A stretch of 5,083 bases of DNA from Candidatus Dadabacteria bacterium (GCA_026709745.1 JAPOSJ010000012.1:1-5083), one strand, 5' to 3'. Numbered from the stretch's first letter, positions 1 to 5,083 are shown. Numbers and translations are program-made. The notes: generated from the letters alone by a model not told the origin.

Positions 1-87
1 GTTGCTCAAGTCCATTTTGAGTACCTTTCCTCTGCGAATACGGAATTAATAAGATCCGCATTAAAGATATTCAAACAAGTAACTTAG
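1..87 (+). CDS. Possible C-terminal end of a gene cut by the left window edge
   Basis: The first plus-strand frame is open from base 1 to a TAG at 85-87, giving 28 residues (start VAQVHFEYLSS, end ALKIFKQVT). The mix of residues looks protein-like. A weak hairpin (98-118) followed by an ATTTT tract lies just past the stop, which fits the end of a gene converging on the cold-shock gene. An open run this short is common by chance, and no family can be recognised. The competing reading is a minus-strand gene starting at 13-15 (see findings). Function unknown. Confidence 0.25.
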   Translation, partial: VAQVHFEYLSSANTELIRSALKIFKQVT

Positions 88-97
88 TACACAACCC

Positions 98-126
98 ACC
101 TGTTTTCAAACTGCAGGTACAATTTT
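98..126 (+). terminator. Weak candidate intrinsic terminator
   Basis: ACCTG (98-102) pairs with CAGGT (114-118) across an 11-base loop, followed by ACAATTTT. The stem is only 5 bp and the T-tract is short and offset, so this would be a poor terminator. It is listed because it lies just after the stop of the possible plus-strand gene end at 85-87. Confidence 0.2.
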
Positions 127-147
127 CCTGTCAGTCAAGAAACGGGA

Positions 148-163
148 GTTTCCCCTTGGAAAC
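148..163 (-). repeat. Small inverted repeat downstream of csp
   Basis: GTTTCC (148-153) and GGAAAC (158-163) are perfect 6-bp arms around a 4-base loop. It would form a hairpin in the 3' trailer of the cold-shock transcript. No T-run follows it on the minus strand, so it is not a standard Rho-independent terminator. Protection of the 3' end or a Rho-dependent end is possible. Confidence 0.4.
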
Positions 164-182
164 GCAATAACCAGATTCTGGA

Positions 183-198
183 CTTCCTGTTTAGGAAG
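183..198 (-). repeat. Inverted repeat spanning the csp stop codon
   Basis: CTTCCT (183-188) and AGGAAG (193-198) form a perfect 6-bp stem with a 4-base loop. The csp stop codon (TAA, 191-193 on the minus strand) lies in the loop and at the base of one arm. A further short palindrome, CCAGA-T-TCTGG, follows at 171-181, then the repeat at 148-163. None is followed by a T-tract, so termination by these hairpins alone is unlikely. Confidence 0.4.
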
Positions 199-397
199 CT
201 GTTATGATAACATTAGTTGCGGTGGGTCCTTTCTTACCTTGAACTATCTCAAAACTTACTTCGTCACCTTCATTGAGAGTTTTATAACCATCTCCCTCAA
301 TAGCGCTGTAATGAACAAAAACATCATCCTGCACGTCGGCGGATGTTATAAATCCATAGCCCTTTGAGCTATTAAACCATTTTACAGTTCCCTGCAT
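191..397 (-). CDS. cspA: Cold-shock protein, CspA family (single cold-shock domain)
   Basis: A 68-residue single-domain cold-shock protein, the usual length of the family. These small cytoplasmic five-stranded beta-barrel proteins bind single-stranded RNA and DNA and act as RNA chaperones or antiterminators. The hallmarks are visible: VKWFN near the start (W7, F8, N9), the RNP1 motif KGYGFI (residues 12-17) and the RNP2 motif VFVHY (26-30), followed by SAI. The C-terminal part runs EGDEVSFEIVQGKKGPTATNV, as in typical members. The ATG is preceded by an AGAGGTAGG Shine-Dalgarno stretch at 405-413, so the start is secure. The gene appears monocistronic and is divergent from the 661 operon. The symbol is family-level only; paralogues (cspA/B/C/D) cannot be told apart here. 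Cold induction is not shown: the likely leader from the nearest promoter is only about 30 nt, without the long cspA-type thermosensing leader. Confidence 0.97.
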   Translation of the reverse strand: MQGTVKWFNSSKGYGFITSADVQDDVFVHYSAIEGDGYKTLNEGDEVSFEIVQGKKGPTATNVIITAS

Positions 398-404
398 TAC
401 AATA

Positions 405-413
405 CCTACCTCT
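405..413 (-). promoter_or_regulatory. Ribosome binding site of csp
   Basis: On the minus strand the stretch reads AGAGGTAGG, ending 7 nt before the csp ATG. Its GGTAGG part is at ideal spacing and the AGAGG part slightly farther out. It fixes the csp start codon. Confidence 0.8.
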
Positions 414-428
414 GAAAAATTAATATTC

Positions 429-443
429 GTGGGATTATCCCAC
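429..443. promoter_or_regulatory. Operator-like palindrome over the csp -10 box
   Basis: GTGGGAT-T-ATCCCAC is a perfect inverted repeat with 7-bp arms and a 1-bp centre. It fully covers the -10 hexamer of the csp promoter. A protein dimer bound here would block RNA polymerase. A third copy of the half-site GTGGGAT lies upstream of the -35 box at 480-486 on the plus strand. The binding factor cannot be named from sequence. Confidence 0.5.
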
Positions 444-462
444 AGTGAAAAAGTTTTGTCAA
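434..462 (-). promoter_or_regulatory. Sigma-70 type promoter of csp
   Basis: On the minus strand a perfect -35 box TTGACA (462-457) is followed after exactly 17 nt by GATAAT (439-434), one mismatch from the TATAAT consensus. Transcription would start near 427, giving a leader of about 30 nt before the csp ATG. This is the strongest promoter visible in the window, consistent with high expression of a small cold-shock protein. The -10 box lies inside a palindrome (429-443), which suggests control by a repressor. Confidence 0.8.
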
Positions 463-479
463 CCAGAAATTTTCTGAGT

Positions 480-486
480 GTGGGAT
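480..486 (+). promoter_or_regulatory. Isolated copy of the GTGGGAT half-site
   Basis: The same seven bases as one arm of the 429-443 palindrome recur here, about 18 bp upstream of the csp -35 box. There is no facing second arm, so this could be a secondary half-site or chance. Confidence 0.25.
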
Positions 487-540
487 GTCAGGAGTTTTAC
501 CTGAAGGCAGAACATGGAAATTATACGAGAGTTCTGTCAT

Positions 541-570
541 CTGCCGTTTAGTCAGTTTTTCCTTTATAAT
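541..570 (+). promoter_or_regulatory. Candidate promoter of the 661 operon
   Basis: A perfect -10 hexamer TATAAT lies at 565-570 in AT-rich sequence. The best -35 match at usable spacing is CTGCCG (541-546, 18-nt spacer), matching TTGACA at only three positions. If used, transcription would start near 577, giving a leader of about 85 nt that begins just before the hairpin at 584-601. A TATAAA at 630-635 is another AT-rich -10-like site but has no -35 partner at good spacing. This is the likeliest promoter for the three plus-strand genes, at moderate to low confidence. Confidence 0.4.
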
Positions 571-583
571 ATAAAAGATGTGT

Positions 584-601
584 AAGGGAAGTAATTCCCT
601 T
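584..601 (+). repeat. Leader hairpin upstream of the 661 operon
   Basis: AAGGGAA (584-590) and TTCCCTT (595-601) are perfect 7-bp arms around the tetraloop GTAA. A T-rich tract ending in five T's lies about 8 nt downstream (609-613). The gap is too long for a classic terminator, but weak attenuation is possible. If transcription starts near 577 the hairpin sits almost at the mRNA 5' end, where such stems can protect against decay. Confidence 0.45.
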
Positions 602-660
602 CGGTCTGTTTTTGCTGTAATCTTCAGTGTATAAAAATTTACTGTTCAGGTACAAGTCAA

Positions 661-1212
661 ATGAAAAATAGAAAAAAGACCATATACATTTTCTGTATAG
701 CTCTGTTTCTGCTTGGAACGGGGCTTTTCTTTAACAGTGTTATTAAAAGCTTCACGGGGCTTGGCTCTACGCTTAGCGAATACGCTTTTCCGGGAAGCCA
801 CAAGATCCGTCTTGAGGAAAAAGGGCTTTATTCAATATATCATCAGTACGAAAGTATGTCTGAGGATGGCAAGACGGTTGCTGACTCCGTTGAGGATAGC
901 TCGATAGTAGTTCATCTCAAAAAGATTCCCGGTGCCGAGAATATTGAACTCAAGGTTCCCGATTCCAAGAAAAGATACACCTACATGGGGAGAAAGGGGG
1001 TGAAGATATTTGAGTTTGAAAACCCTGAACCAATGGGTTACATGATTGAGTCTTTTACGGATATTCCTTCGCATAACTACACCTACACCCTTGTTCTTGA
1101 AAGCGGTTTTGAGATAACCAGACTCAAGGGGATACTGCTCTCCCAGGCATTTTTGCTTGCCCCAACACTTTTCGCGATAGTACTTTTCATACGCACCTAC
1201 ATAAGGAATTGA
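661..1212 (+). CDS. Two-TM membrane protein of unknown function
   Basis: A 183-residue protein I cannot assign to a named family. The basic N-terminus (MKNRKK) is followed by a hydrophobic segment at about residues 7-26. A mostly beta-rich soluble region spans about 31-156, then a second hydrophobic helix (about 159-178) and a short basic tail (RTYIRN). By the positive-inside rule both ends are cytoplasmic and the central 125 residues are periplasmic or extracellular. The middle region has PGSHKIRLEEKGLYSIYHQY near its start and YMGRKGVKIFEFENPEPMGY later. From memory this resembles a recurring type of small uncharacterised bacterial membrane protein with a 'PG..L...G.Y.I' pattern and a later 'GR.GV..FEF' pattern; no function is known to me. 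The ATG has only a weak CAGG ribosome site (647-650), with no better start nearby. It is the first gene of a tight operon, ending 4 nt before the exonuclease start. Confidence 0.8.
   Translation: MKNRKKTIYIFCIALFLLGTGLFFNSVIKSFTGLGSTLSEYAFPGSHKIRLEEKGLYSIYHQYESMSEDGKTVADSVEDSSIVVHLKKIPGAENIELKVPDSKKRYTYMGRKGVKIFEFENPEPMGYMIESFTDIPSHNYTYTLVLESGFEITRLKGILLSQAFLLAPTLFAIVLFIRTYIRN
1202..1207 (+). promoter_or_regulatory. Ribosome binding site of the exonuclease gene
   Basis: TAAGGA lies 9 nt before the ATG at 1217, inside the last codons of the upstream membrane protein gene. This supports the chosen start and coupled translation. Confidence 0.7.
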
Positions 1213-1216
1213 TCCT

Positions 1217-2077
1217 ATGTTCAGAAAAGTGGAATCCCCCATCCTGGCTTTTGACATAGAGTGGGTTCCTGACCCGTCGTCCGGAAGAGCTGCCTATGAA
1301 CTGCCAGAAGAGATGACTGACCGTGAGGTAATTCAGTTTATGTGGAAAAAGGGTGGGGCGACCGAGGAAGAGCCCATGCCCTTTATAAAAACTGTTCTCT
1401 CCCGCATAGTATCGATCTCAATGGTTTTCCGGGAATCCTTAAAAGACGGAACAGTATCTAGACTCGAACTTCATTCCATTCCTTCAATTCCGACTTCAAA
1501 GGAGGAATACTCGGAGAAAAGAATTATAGAGGACTTTTTCAAGGTTCTCGACAATTACAGACCGCAGCTTGTAGGATACAATACTTCGGGGGCCGACATC
1601 CCGATTCTTGCCCAGAGAATGATCAGACACGGACTGTGCTGCCGCTATTTCGCCAAAAGGCCGCAGAAAGCCTGGGAAGGTGCTGATTTCTTTGTCAGGG
1701 GAAGTGACTGGAACGTCGACCTGATGCGCTGCGTTAGTGCATGGGGGAAGGGGACACCGTCTCTTCACGAAATATCGGTTGTGAGCGGAATCCCGGGAAA
1801 GATTGACGGAGTTGACGGAGAGCAGGTCGCCCCCATGTGGCTTGAGGGAAAACTTGATGATATAGTCGCCTATAATGAGTGCGACGCTCTCACCACCTAT
1901 CTTCTGTGGCTCAGGATGGCTCACTCGATCGGACACTTTGACTCGGAGCGCTACGCGCAGGAGCAGCAGATGCTCCGCGATATGATAGAAAAAGAGTCAG
2001 AAAATCCTGCCAAAGCCCATCTTGCATCTTATCTCTCAAAATGGGACAGACTTAGCGGAGCCCTCACAGATGGGTAA
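1217..2077 (+). CDS. Predicted DEDDy 3'-5' exonuclease, PolB exonuclease-domain type (COG3298/PF10108)
   Basis: A 286-residue protein resembling the proofreading exonuclease domain of family B DNA polymerases, without a polymerase domain. The expected reaction is metal-dependent removal of nucleotides from 3' ends of DNA or RNA. All acidic motifs are in place: ExoI FDIEW (D13, E15), ExoII VGYNTSGADIPIL (N122, D127), an NVDLM segment (D168), and ExoIII YNECD (Y219, D223), whose tyrosine marks the DEDDy subclass. Intact catalytic residues argue for an active enzyme. No signal peptide is seen, so it should be cytoplasmic. The physiological substrate of this stand-alone family is not established to my knowledge; DNA repair or RNA processing are both possible. 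Its ATG follows the membrane gene by 4 nt with a good ribosome site (1202-1207), and its end overlaps trhO by 8 nt. Confidence 0.88.
   Translation: MFRKVESPILAFDIEWVPDPSSGRAAYELPEEMTDREVIQFMWKKGGATEEEPMPFIKTVLSRIVSISMVFRESLKDGTVSRLELHSIPSIPTSKEEYSEKRIIEDFFKVLDNYRPQLVGYNTSGADIPILAQRMIRHGLCCRYFAKRPQKAWEGADFFVRGSDWNVDLMRCVSAWGKGTPSLHEISVVSGIPGKIDGVDGEQVAPMWLEGKLDDIVAYNECDALTTYLLWLRMAHSIGHFDSERYAQEQQMLRDMIEKESENPAKAHLASYLSKWDRLSGALTDG
2055..2060 (+). promoter_or_regulatory. Ribosome binding site deciding the trhO start
   Basis: GCGGAG lies 9 nt before the ATG at 2070, within the exonuclease coding region. It supports 2070 rather than the in-frame TTG at 2022 as the trhO start. Confidence 0.55.
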
Positions 2078-3032
2078 GACTTCTGAGATCTCCCGAGTCG
2101 CCGTCCTTTCCTTTTACAAGTTTGTTGATCTAGACGGCCTTTTGGAGATAAGAGATTCACTGTTGTCTGTTTGCGGGGAAAACGATATAAGCGGCACTTT
2201 AATTCTCGCTTCTGAGGGAATAAACGCTACAGTGGCCGGCCCGCCGCAAGGCGTGGAAAAGCTTATGGTATTCCTTGAGAGCGATCCGAGACTCCTGGGA
2301 GCGCAGTACAAGCTAAGTTACAACGAGAAAACCCCTTTTCACCGCCTCAAGGTCAAATTTAAAAAGGAACTGGTTCCCATGGGCGTAGAAGGCGTAAAAC
2401 CGCAGTGCCTCTCGGGACAGCGCGTCCCGCCCGAGCAGTGGAATGATCTTATAAGCCGTCCCGACGTGCTTCTTATAGACACGAGAAATGACTATGAGAA
2501 CCGCGTCGGAACCTTCAGGGGCGCGGTTAATCCCAAAACGGAGCATTTCAGGGAGTTTGCAGGGTACGTGAGGGAGAATCTCGACCCTGGGAAGCACAAG
2601 GAGATAGCGATGTTCTGCACTGGCGGAATAAGGTGCGAAAAAGCGACCTCCTATCTTCTTGAAAGAGACTTCAAGCGGGTGTATCAGCTTGAAGGGGGAG
2701 TGCTTTCCTACCTTGAGCGGATTCCAAGCGAGCAGAGCCTCTGGGAAGGGGAGTGTTTCGTGTTTGACGATCGCACCTCGGTCGGCCAGAATCTCTCCAG
2801 GGGAACCTGGAGTACGTGCCACAACTGCAGAGCGCCGGTATCCGAGTCCGACAGGCGTTCAGAAGGTTTCCGGGAGGGTATATCATGTCCCCACTGCCAT
2901 GACAGGCTTACACCTGAGAGGATTTCGTCTCTTGAGGAAAGGCAGAAGCAGATGAGGCTTGCCCGGGAGAGAAACCGCAAGCATCTCGGGGCCGTAATAA
3001 AAAGAGAGAGAGCAAATCGGGCAGTGGATTAA
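2070..3032 (+). CDS. trhO: tRNA uridine(34) hydroxylase TrhO (rhodanese-like, YceA family)
   Basis: TrhO carries out the oxygen-dependent hydroxylation of U34 in tRNA anticodons (ho5U), the first step towards wobble modifications such as cmo5U or mo5U. From the ATG at 2070 the protein has 320 residues, in the family range. An N-terminal acylphosphatase-like domain (about 8-100) carries SEGINATVAG. A rhodanese domain (about 120-220) carries the signatures LIDTRNDYE and FRGAVNP and the active loop CTGGIRCEKA (C183 to C189). A C-terminal part has two cysteine pairs, CHNC (250-253) and CPHC (273-276), probably a zinc site, then a basic helical tail. The start overlaps the exonuclease stop by 8 nt. 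An upstream in-frame TTG (2022) is less likely because it would overlap the upstream gene by 56 nt. Its stop shares TTAA with the convergent cimA stop. Confidence 0.95.
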   Translation: MGKTSEISRVAVLSFYKFVDLDGLLEIRDSLLSVCGENDISGTLILASEGINATVAGPPQGVEKLMVFLESDPRLLGAQYKLSYNEKTPFHRLKVKFKKELVPMGVEGVKPQCLSGQRVPPEQWNDLISRPDVLLIDTRNDYENRVGTFRGAVNPKTEHFREFAGYVRENLDPGKHKEIAMFCTGGIRCEKATSYLLERDFKRVYQLEGGVLSYLERIPSEQSLWEGECFVFDDRTSVGQNLSRGTWSTCHNCRAPVSESDRRSEGFREGISCPHCHDRLTPERISSLEERQKQMRLARERNRKHLGAVIKRERANRAVD

Positions 3033-4621
3033 TCCAGATCGCGAAGTTCGTCTTTTAATATCTTGTAGTCTATGCTGTCGACAAGAGCTTTCCAGCTTGC
3101 TTCCACTATGTTGTCGGAAACCCCGACCGTGCTCCACGTTTTTTCCGCATCTCCCGATTCCACAAGCACCCTGACCACGGAATCTGTTCCTCCCGCCCTC
3201 GATACCACCCTTACCCTGTAGTCAAGCAGCCGCAGGGTCTTGAGTCCGGGAAAGAACTTCTCAAGCGATTTCCGAAGAGCTCCGTCTATCGCGTTTACGG
3301 GACCGTTTCCCCTCGACATGGTATATTCCGTTGAACCATTTACCTGAACCTCCGCTGTAGCTTCGGAGAGCGGTTCCTCGTCTCCTTCCCGCTTTTCGAC
3401 TAAGGTGCGGGTGTTTTTCAGGTAGAAGCGCTTTTTATAAGTGCCTAGGGTCTTCCTCACAAGCAGTTCAAAAGAGGCGTCCGCCCCTTCGAATTCGTAA
3501 CCCTGATTCTCAAGCACCTTGAGTTCGTTTAGTATCTCAAGAATCCTTTCATCTTTGGGGTTTATGTCCACTCCAAGTTCCTGAGCCTTGTAGGCTATGT
3601 TTGCCCGGCCTGAGAGGTCAGAAACCAGCACACGTCTTCTGTTTCCGACGCTGCTGGGCTCTACGTGCTCGTAGGTATCTGAGTTCTTCATGACGGCACT
3701 TACGTGAATTCCACCTTTATGCGCGAAGGCACTTTTTCCGACAAAAGCCTGTTTGTTCAGAGGGGGAAGGTTGGTGAGTTCATGAATGAAGTGGGATACA
3801 GAATAGAGTTTTTTCAGGTTTTCCTCCGAAACTGAATCTATTCCCAGCTTTAAGGCAATATTCGGTATTATGGCGCAGAAATTGGCGTTACCGCATCGCT
3901 CCCCGTAACCGTTCATGGTCCCCTGTACCTGGGAGGCTCCTTCCCTTACTGCGTAGAGGGTATTGGCAACCCCTACCTCGCTGTCGTTGTGGGTATGTAT
4001 CCCCAAGCGCGGATTATCAAACCTGGTGTTTACTTCTCTTATGGCGCTCTCGATATCCCAGGGCATTGAGCCGCCGTTTGTGTCGCAGAGAACCACTGTA
4101 TCCACCCCAGCTCCATATGCTGTCTTGAGAACCTTAGCTGAGTATTCAGGGTTTCTCTTCCACCCGTCAAAAAAATGCTCGGCGTCGAAAAATACCTTGT
4201 CCACGTGACGTTTCAGATAATCAATCGAGTCGTATATAAGCTCGAGGTTTTCTTCAAGCTCTATTTTGAGAGCTTCTGTAACTTGGAAGTCCCAGCTTTT
4301 CCCTACAATTGTCACGACTGGGGTCTCTGCCTCAAGAAGCGCCTGTATGCTCCCATCCTCCTCGCAGCTTTTCCTGGCGCGTCTTGTGCTCCCGAAGGCA
4401 GCCACGCTTGCGTTTTTAAGTCCCAGCAGCTTGGCTTTCTCGAAATACCCCTTGTCTCTTTCATTAGATCCCGGCCATCCGCCCTCTATGTAATGCACCC
4501 CCAGGTCGTCAAGCTTCTGTGTTATACGGATCTTGTCGTTTATAGAAAAGGATATATTTTCTCCCTGAGTTCCGTCGCGCAGGGTTACATCGTATATTTC
4601 AACGGTTCTTGAGTCACTCAT
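3029..4621 (-). CDS. cimA: (R)-citramalate synthase CimA
   Basis: Condenses acetyl-CoA with pyruvate to (R)-citramalate, the entry to threonine-independent isoleucine synthesis through 2-oxobutyrate. With the ATG at 4621 the protein has 530 residues, normal for the long bacterial CimA type. The DRE-TIM barrel (about 8-275) shows VTLRDGTQGEN (R15, D16), metal ligands in GIHTHNDSEVG (H209, H211) and the NGYGERCGNAN signature (237-247). The linker subdomain carries GKSAFAHKGGIHVSAV (295-310). A C-terminal LeuA-type regulatory domain (about 395-525) shows GNGPVNAIDGALRKSL and GGTDSVVRVLVESGD, implying feedback control, in known members by isoleucine. The GENISFS context after the DRE motif and the overall domain wording fit CimA better than LeuA or homocitrate synthase. 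The start overlaps the lysC stop by 8 nt, with GGA 7 nt upstream as ribosome site. An in-frame TTG at 4633 is the alternative. Confidence 0.95.
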   Translation of the reverse strand: MSDSRTVEIYDVTLRDGTQGENISFSINDKIRITQKLDDLGVHYIEGGWPGSNERDKGYFEKAKLLGLKNASVAAFGSTRRARKSCEEDGSIQALLEAETPVVTIVGKSWDFQVTEALKIELEENLELIYDSIDYLKRHVDKVFFDAEHFFDGWKRNPEYSAKVLKTAYGAGVDTVVLCDTNGGSMPWDIESAIREVNTRFDNPRLGIHTHNDSEVGVANTLYAVREGASQVQGTMNGYGERCGNANFCAIIPNIALKLGIDSVSEENLKKLYSVSHFIHELTNLPPLNKQAFVGKSAFAHKGGIHVSAVMKNSDTYEHVEPSSVGNRRRVLVSDLSGRANIAYKAQELGVDINPKDERILEILNELKVLENQGYEFEGADASFELLVRKTLGTYKKRFYLKNTRTLVEKREGDEEPLSEATAEVQVNGSTEYTMSRGNGPVNAIDGALRKSLEKFFPGLKTLRLLDYRVRVVSRAGGTDSVVRVLVESGDAEKTWSTVGVSDNIVEASWKALVDSIDYKILKDELRDLD

Positions 4622-5083
4622 CAGTTTTTCCAAGATTAAAAGCGTTGTGAAGAGTTCTTACGGCGGTTTCCGTATCTTTTTCCTCAAGAACGCATGAGAT
4701 TTTTATTTCCGAAGTGCTTATCATCATAATGTTAATTCCCTCGTTTGCAAGCGTACGGAACATGCGAGATGCCACTCCTGAGTGGGTTTTCATCCCGACT
4801 CCCACCAAGGAGACCTTGGATATGAGATTGTTTGAAAGCACCTGCTTTGCCCCGAGTTCCCGGGCCATCTTCTCTGAGAGTTCTATTGATTTTTTGAAAT
4901 CCGATTTGGGTACTGTGAAAGTAAGGTCGGTAAATCCTTCCGTGCTCATGTTCTGAACTATCATGTCAACTACTATGTTCTCGTCCGCCAGAGATGAGAA
5001 GAGCCTGGCCGCTATGCCGGGCTGATCGGGCACTTGCGTCACGGTGATTTTGGCCTGGTTTTTGTCGTAGGAGACTCCCTGGA
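4614..5083 (-). CDS. lysC: Aspartate kinase, C-terminal ACT regulatory region (partial)
   Basis: The frame is open through the right window edge, so only the last 155 residues are visible and the catalytic kinase domain lies outside. Aspartate kinase phosphorylates L-aspartate, the first step to lysine, methionine, threonine and diaminopimelate. The visible part begins GVSYDKNQAKITV, the usual entry to the regulatory region. Two ACT domains follow: the first with VPDQPGIAARLFSSLADENIVVDMIVQN (about 17-44) and FTDLTFTVP, the second with KVSLVGVGM (about 89-97) and INIMMISTSEIKISCVL (116-132). ACT domains bind pathway amino acids, normally lysine and/or threonine, for feedback inhibition. The wording resembles the single-function LysC of the Corynebacterium type. 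The GTG at 5042 sits inside the conserved KITVTQVPD run and is not the gene start. The TGA stop overlaps the cimA ATG. Confidence 0.95.
   Translation of the reverse strand, partial: QGVSYDKNQAKITVTQVPDQPGIAARLFSSLADENIVVDMIVQNMSTEGFTDLTFTVPKSDFKKSIELSEKMARELGAKQVLSNNLISKVSLVGVGMKTHSGVASRMFRTLANEGINIMMISTSEIKISCVLEEKDTETAVRTLHNAFNLGKTDE
4630..4632 (-). promoter_or_regulatory. Minimal ribosome binding site of cimA
   Basis: GGA on the minus strand lies 7 nt before the ATG at 4621, inside the last codons of lysC. It is short, so initiation may rely on ribosomes finishing lysC. It is the main reason for choosing ATG 4621 over TTG 4633, which overlaps it. Confidence 0.45.

Noticed and set aside
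114..655. Nine-base direct repeat CAGGTACAA at 114-122 and 647-655
   Set aside because: Many 9-mer matches are expected by chance in a window this size. There is no flanking similarity and no mobile element between the copies.
1496..1936. Long open frame antisense to the exonuclease gene, and similar ones at 832-1257 and 2313-2822
   Set aside because: They lie opposite genes with clear conserved motifs, have no recognisable domains, and are expected by chance in this codon usage.
2022..2069. N-terminal extension of TrhO by 16 residues from a TTG
   Set aside because: It would overlap the exonuclease gene by 56 nt and start at a rare codon. The ATG at 2070 has a ribosome site at good spacing and gives the usual family length.
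1217..2077. Exonuclease as part of a defence or mobile system
   Set aside because: No partner nuclease, helicase, reverse transcriptase, integrase or repeat array is nearby. The neighbours are housekeeping genes and the family is widespread in chromosomes.
3003..3012. AGAGAGAGAG run near the trhO 3' end
   Set aside because: It encodes part of the basic tail in frame and is too short to suggest a phase-variation tract.
4175..4612. Plus-strand open frames antisense to cimA and lysC (also 3963-4208, 4266-4493, 4714-4956)
   Set aside because: Shadows of strongly conserved enzymes, with no ribosome site or domain signal of their own.
4622..4633. N-terminal extension of CimA by four residues from a TTG
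   Set aside because: The TTG overlaps the only plausible ribosome site. The ATG at 4621 forms a typical stop-start overlap with lysC.

Overview
This window reads as ordinary, gene-dense bacterial chromosome, probably Gram-negative. Its most distinctive context is an aspartate kinase gene translationally coupled to a citramalate synthase gene. From memory, that neighbourhood and this CimA type occur in Geobacter-like Desulfobacterota and related deep-branching lineages. The placement is a low-confidence inference, because no rRNA or other taxonomic marker is present. I see no phage genes, insertion sequences, CRISPR arrays, tRNA or rRNA.

Layout. Bases 1-190 hold at most the edge of a neighbouring gene plus several short inverted repeats. 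A cold-shock protein gene follows on the minus strand (191-397). Its promoter is a textbook sigma-70 type with a perfect 7-bp-arm palindrome lying over the -10 box. Bases 398-660 form a divergent intergenic region carrying that promoter and a weaker candidate promoter plus leader hairpin for the plus-strand genes. The plus-strand operon (661-3032) contains a two-TM membrane protein of unknown function, a PolB-like DEDDy 3'-5' exonuclease (COG3298/PF10108 type) and the tRNA U34 hydroxylase TrhO. Gaps are 4 nt and then an 8-nt overlap, so translation is probably coupled.

The plus-strand operon converges on the minus-strand pair lysC (C-terminal part only, cut by the right window edge) and cimA (3029-4621), which overlap each other by 8 nt. 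The trhO and cimA stop codons share the 4-bp palindrome TTAA, so there is no intergenic space between the two operons.

Function. LysC opens the aspartate family pathway (lysine, methionine, threonine). CimA makes the isoleucine precursor from pyruvate and acetyl-CoA without using threonine, so the pair sits at a branch-chain/aspartate control point. TrhO and the cold-shock protein are RNA-directed functions; the exonuclease and membrane protein have no firm assignment. I found no convincing new multi-gene system. The best leads are the operator-like palindrome at the csp promoter and the uncharacterised membrane protein coupled to exo-trhO.
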